Of a stretch of DNA of 64,000 nucleotides, positions 63,763 through 64,000 are shown piece after piece. This DNA is from Aurifilum marmelostoma (lineage: Eukaryota > Ascomycota > Sordariomycetes > Diaporthales > Cryphonectriaceae). A program made the position numbers and the translations under genes. Under the pieces are notes generated by a model. The model was not told the DNA's origin and searched no databases. It saw only the letters and a list, made by a program, of their open reading frames with translations. The stretch spans positions 620,001 to 684,000 of the forward strand of contig JAMXSV010000015.1 of NCBI GenBank assembly GCA_027559495.1. Direction: 5' to 3'. Positions within the stretch are counted from its first letter, which is position 1, and every line of letters begins with the position of its first letter.

Positions 63763-64000
63763 AAGCGTCAAGGGCGTTTCCTGCAACGGAGGAGAGGACC
63801 GATATTTTAATAGTCAACATATACCCAACAACCAAATATCACACTTGTCACAGAGCTGAGGACGGGTCGTGTCGAGGTCCATCTAACAGACGGCTGCCTA
63901 TGTCATATGCGGCGAGCCCAGATATCGAGCAAATGAAACAAGCAAACCAATCTGTAACTTTCCGCAGCCGAGTGGTTGGCGGTGTTTGCGTGCTCTGACC
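63763..64000. other. right edge, intergenic
   Basis: This is the 3' UTR of the kinase gene and following DNA. Nothing else is supported before the window ends. Confidence 0.5.

Overview
The window is nuclear DNA of a filamentous ascomycete (Pezizomycotina, most likely a Sordariomycete). Protein-coding genes carry short 58-193 nt introns with GTRNGT-like donors and CTRAC/CTNAC branch points close to the acceptor. There are CT-rich promoters, no operons, fungus-specific families (HET, DUF1996, CorA-like, ZRG17-type CDF), and an HSP90 and MAK16 of ascomycete type. Coding exons are GC-rich. The 25.7-39 kb part is gene-poor and visibly more AT-rich. I see no transposon, CRISPR array or rRNA.

Layout. 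2.2-2.5 kb: a small tandem-repeat protein. 3.0-6.5 kb: divergent pair, mitochondrial tRNA-modification GTPase MSS1 (-) and ribosome-assembly factor MAK16 (+). 7.3-11.7 kb: MSO1-like Sec1-binding protein and the Ypt/Rab GAP GYP7, both membrane-traffic genes. 12.4-15.0 kb: ER glucosidase I (-). 16.0-18.4 kb: a HET-domain protein. 18.7-22.5 kb: a long disordered single-pass membrane protein (-). 23.9-25.7 kb: a secreted DUF1996 protein (-). 25.7-34.6 kb: about 9 kb without a gene I can support. 34.6-35.9 kb: a seven-bladed PLL-type lectin. 36.6 kb: tRNA-Cys(GCA). 38.6 kb: a small secreted protein. 39.9 kb: a five-exon gene of unknown function. 41.9-44.8 kb: mitochondrial dynamin MGM1. 45.1-46.8 kb: ZRG17-type zinc transporter (-). 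47.7 kb: a two-TM protein. 50.5-52.7 kb: HSP90. 53.3-55.1 kb: CorA-like membrane protein (-). 55.6-56.1 kb: a small three-exon gene (-). 57.1-59.8 kb: an amino-acid permease. 60.3-63.8 kb: a protein kinase fused to a WD-like propeller.

Conserved housekeeping genes (MSS1, MAK16, GYP7, CWH41, MGM1, ZRG17, HSP90) alternate with lineage-variable genes (HET, lectin, small secreted protein, CorA-like, kinase-propeller). The housekeeping genes do not form one pathway. MSO1 and GYP7 both serve vesicle traffic, CWH41 and ZRG17 act in the ER, and MSS1 and MGM1 act in mitochondria.

Exon structures were worked out by hand from splice signals and reading phase. Points that simple ORF calling would miss: a short 3' exon that gives MSS1 its FCxGK C-terminus; two extra introns in the kinase; a 5' UTR intron of HSP90; and two single-base frameshifts in G-runs (GYP7 at 9113-9118, kinase at 63137-63141). 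A C-run before the lectin start (34610-34614) may be a third. These may be assembly errors.
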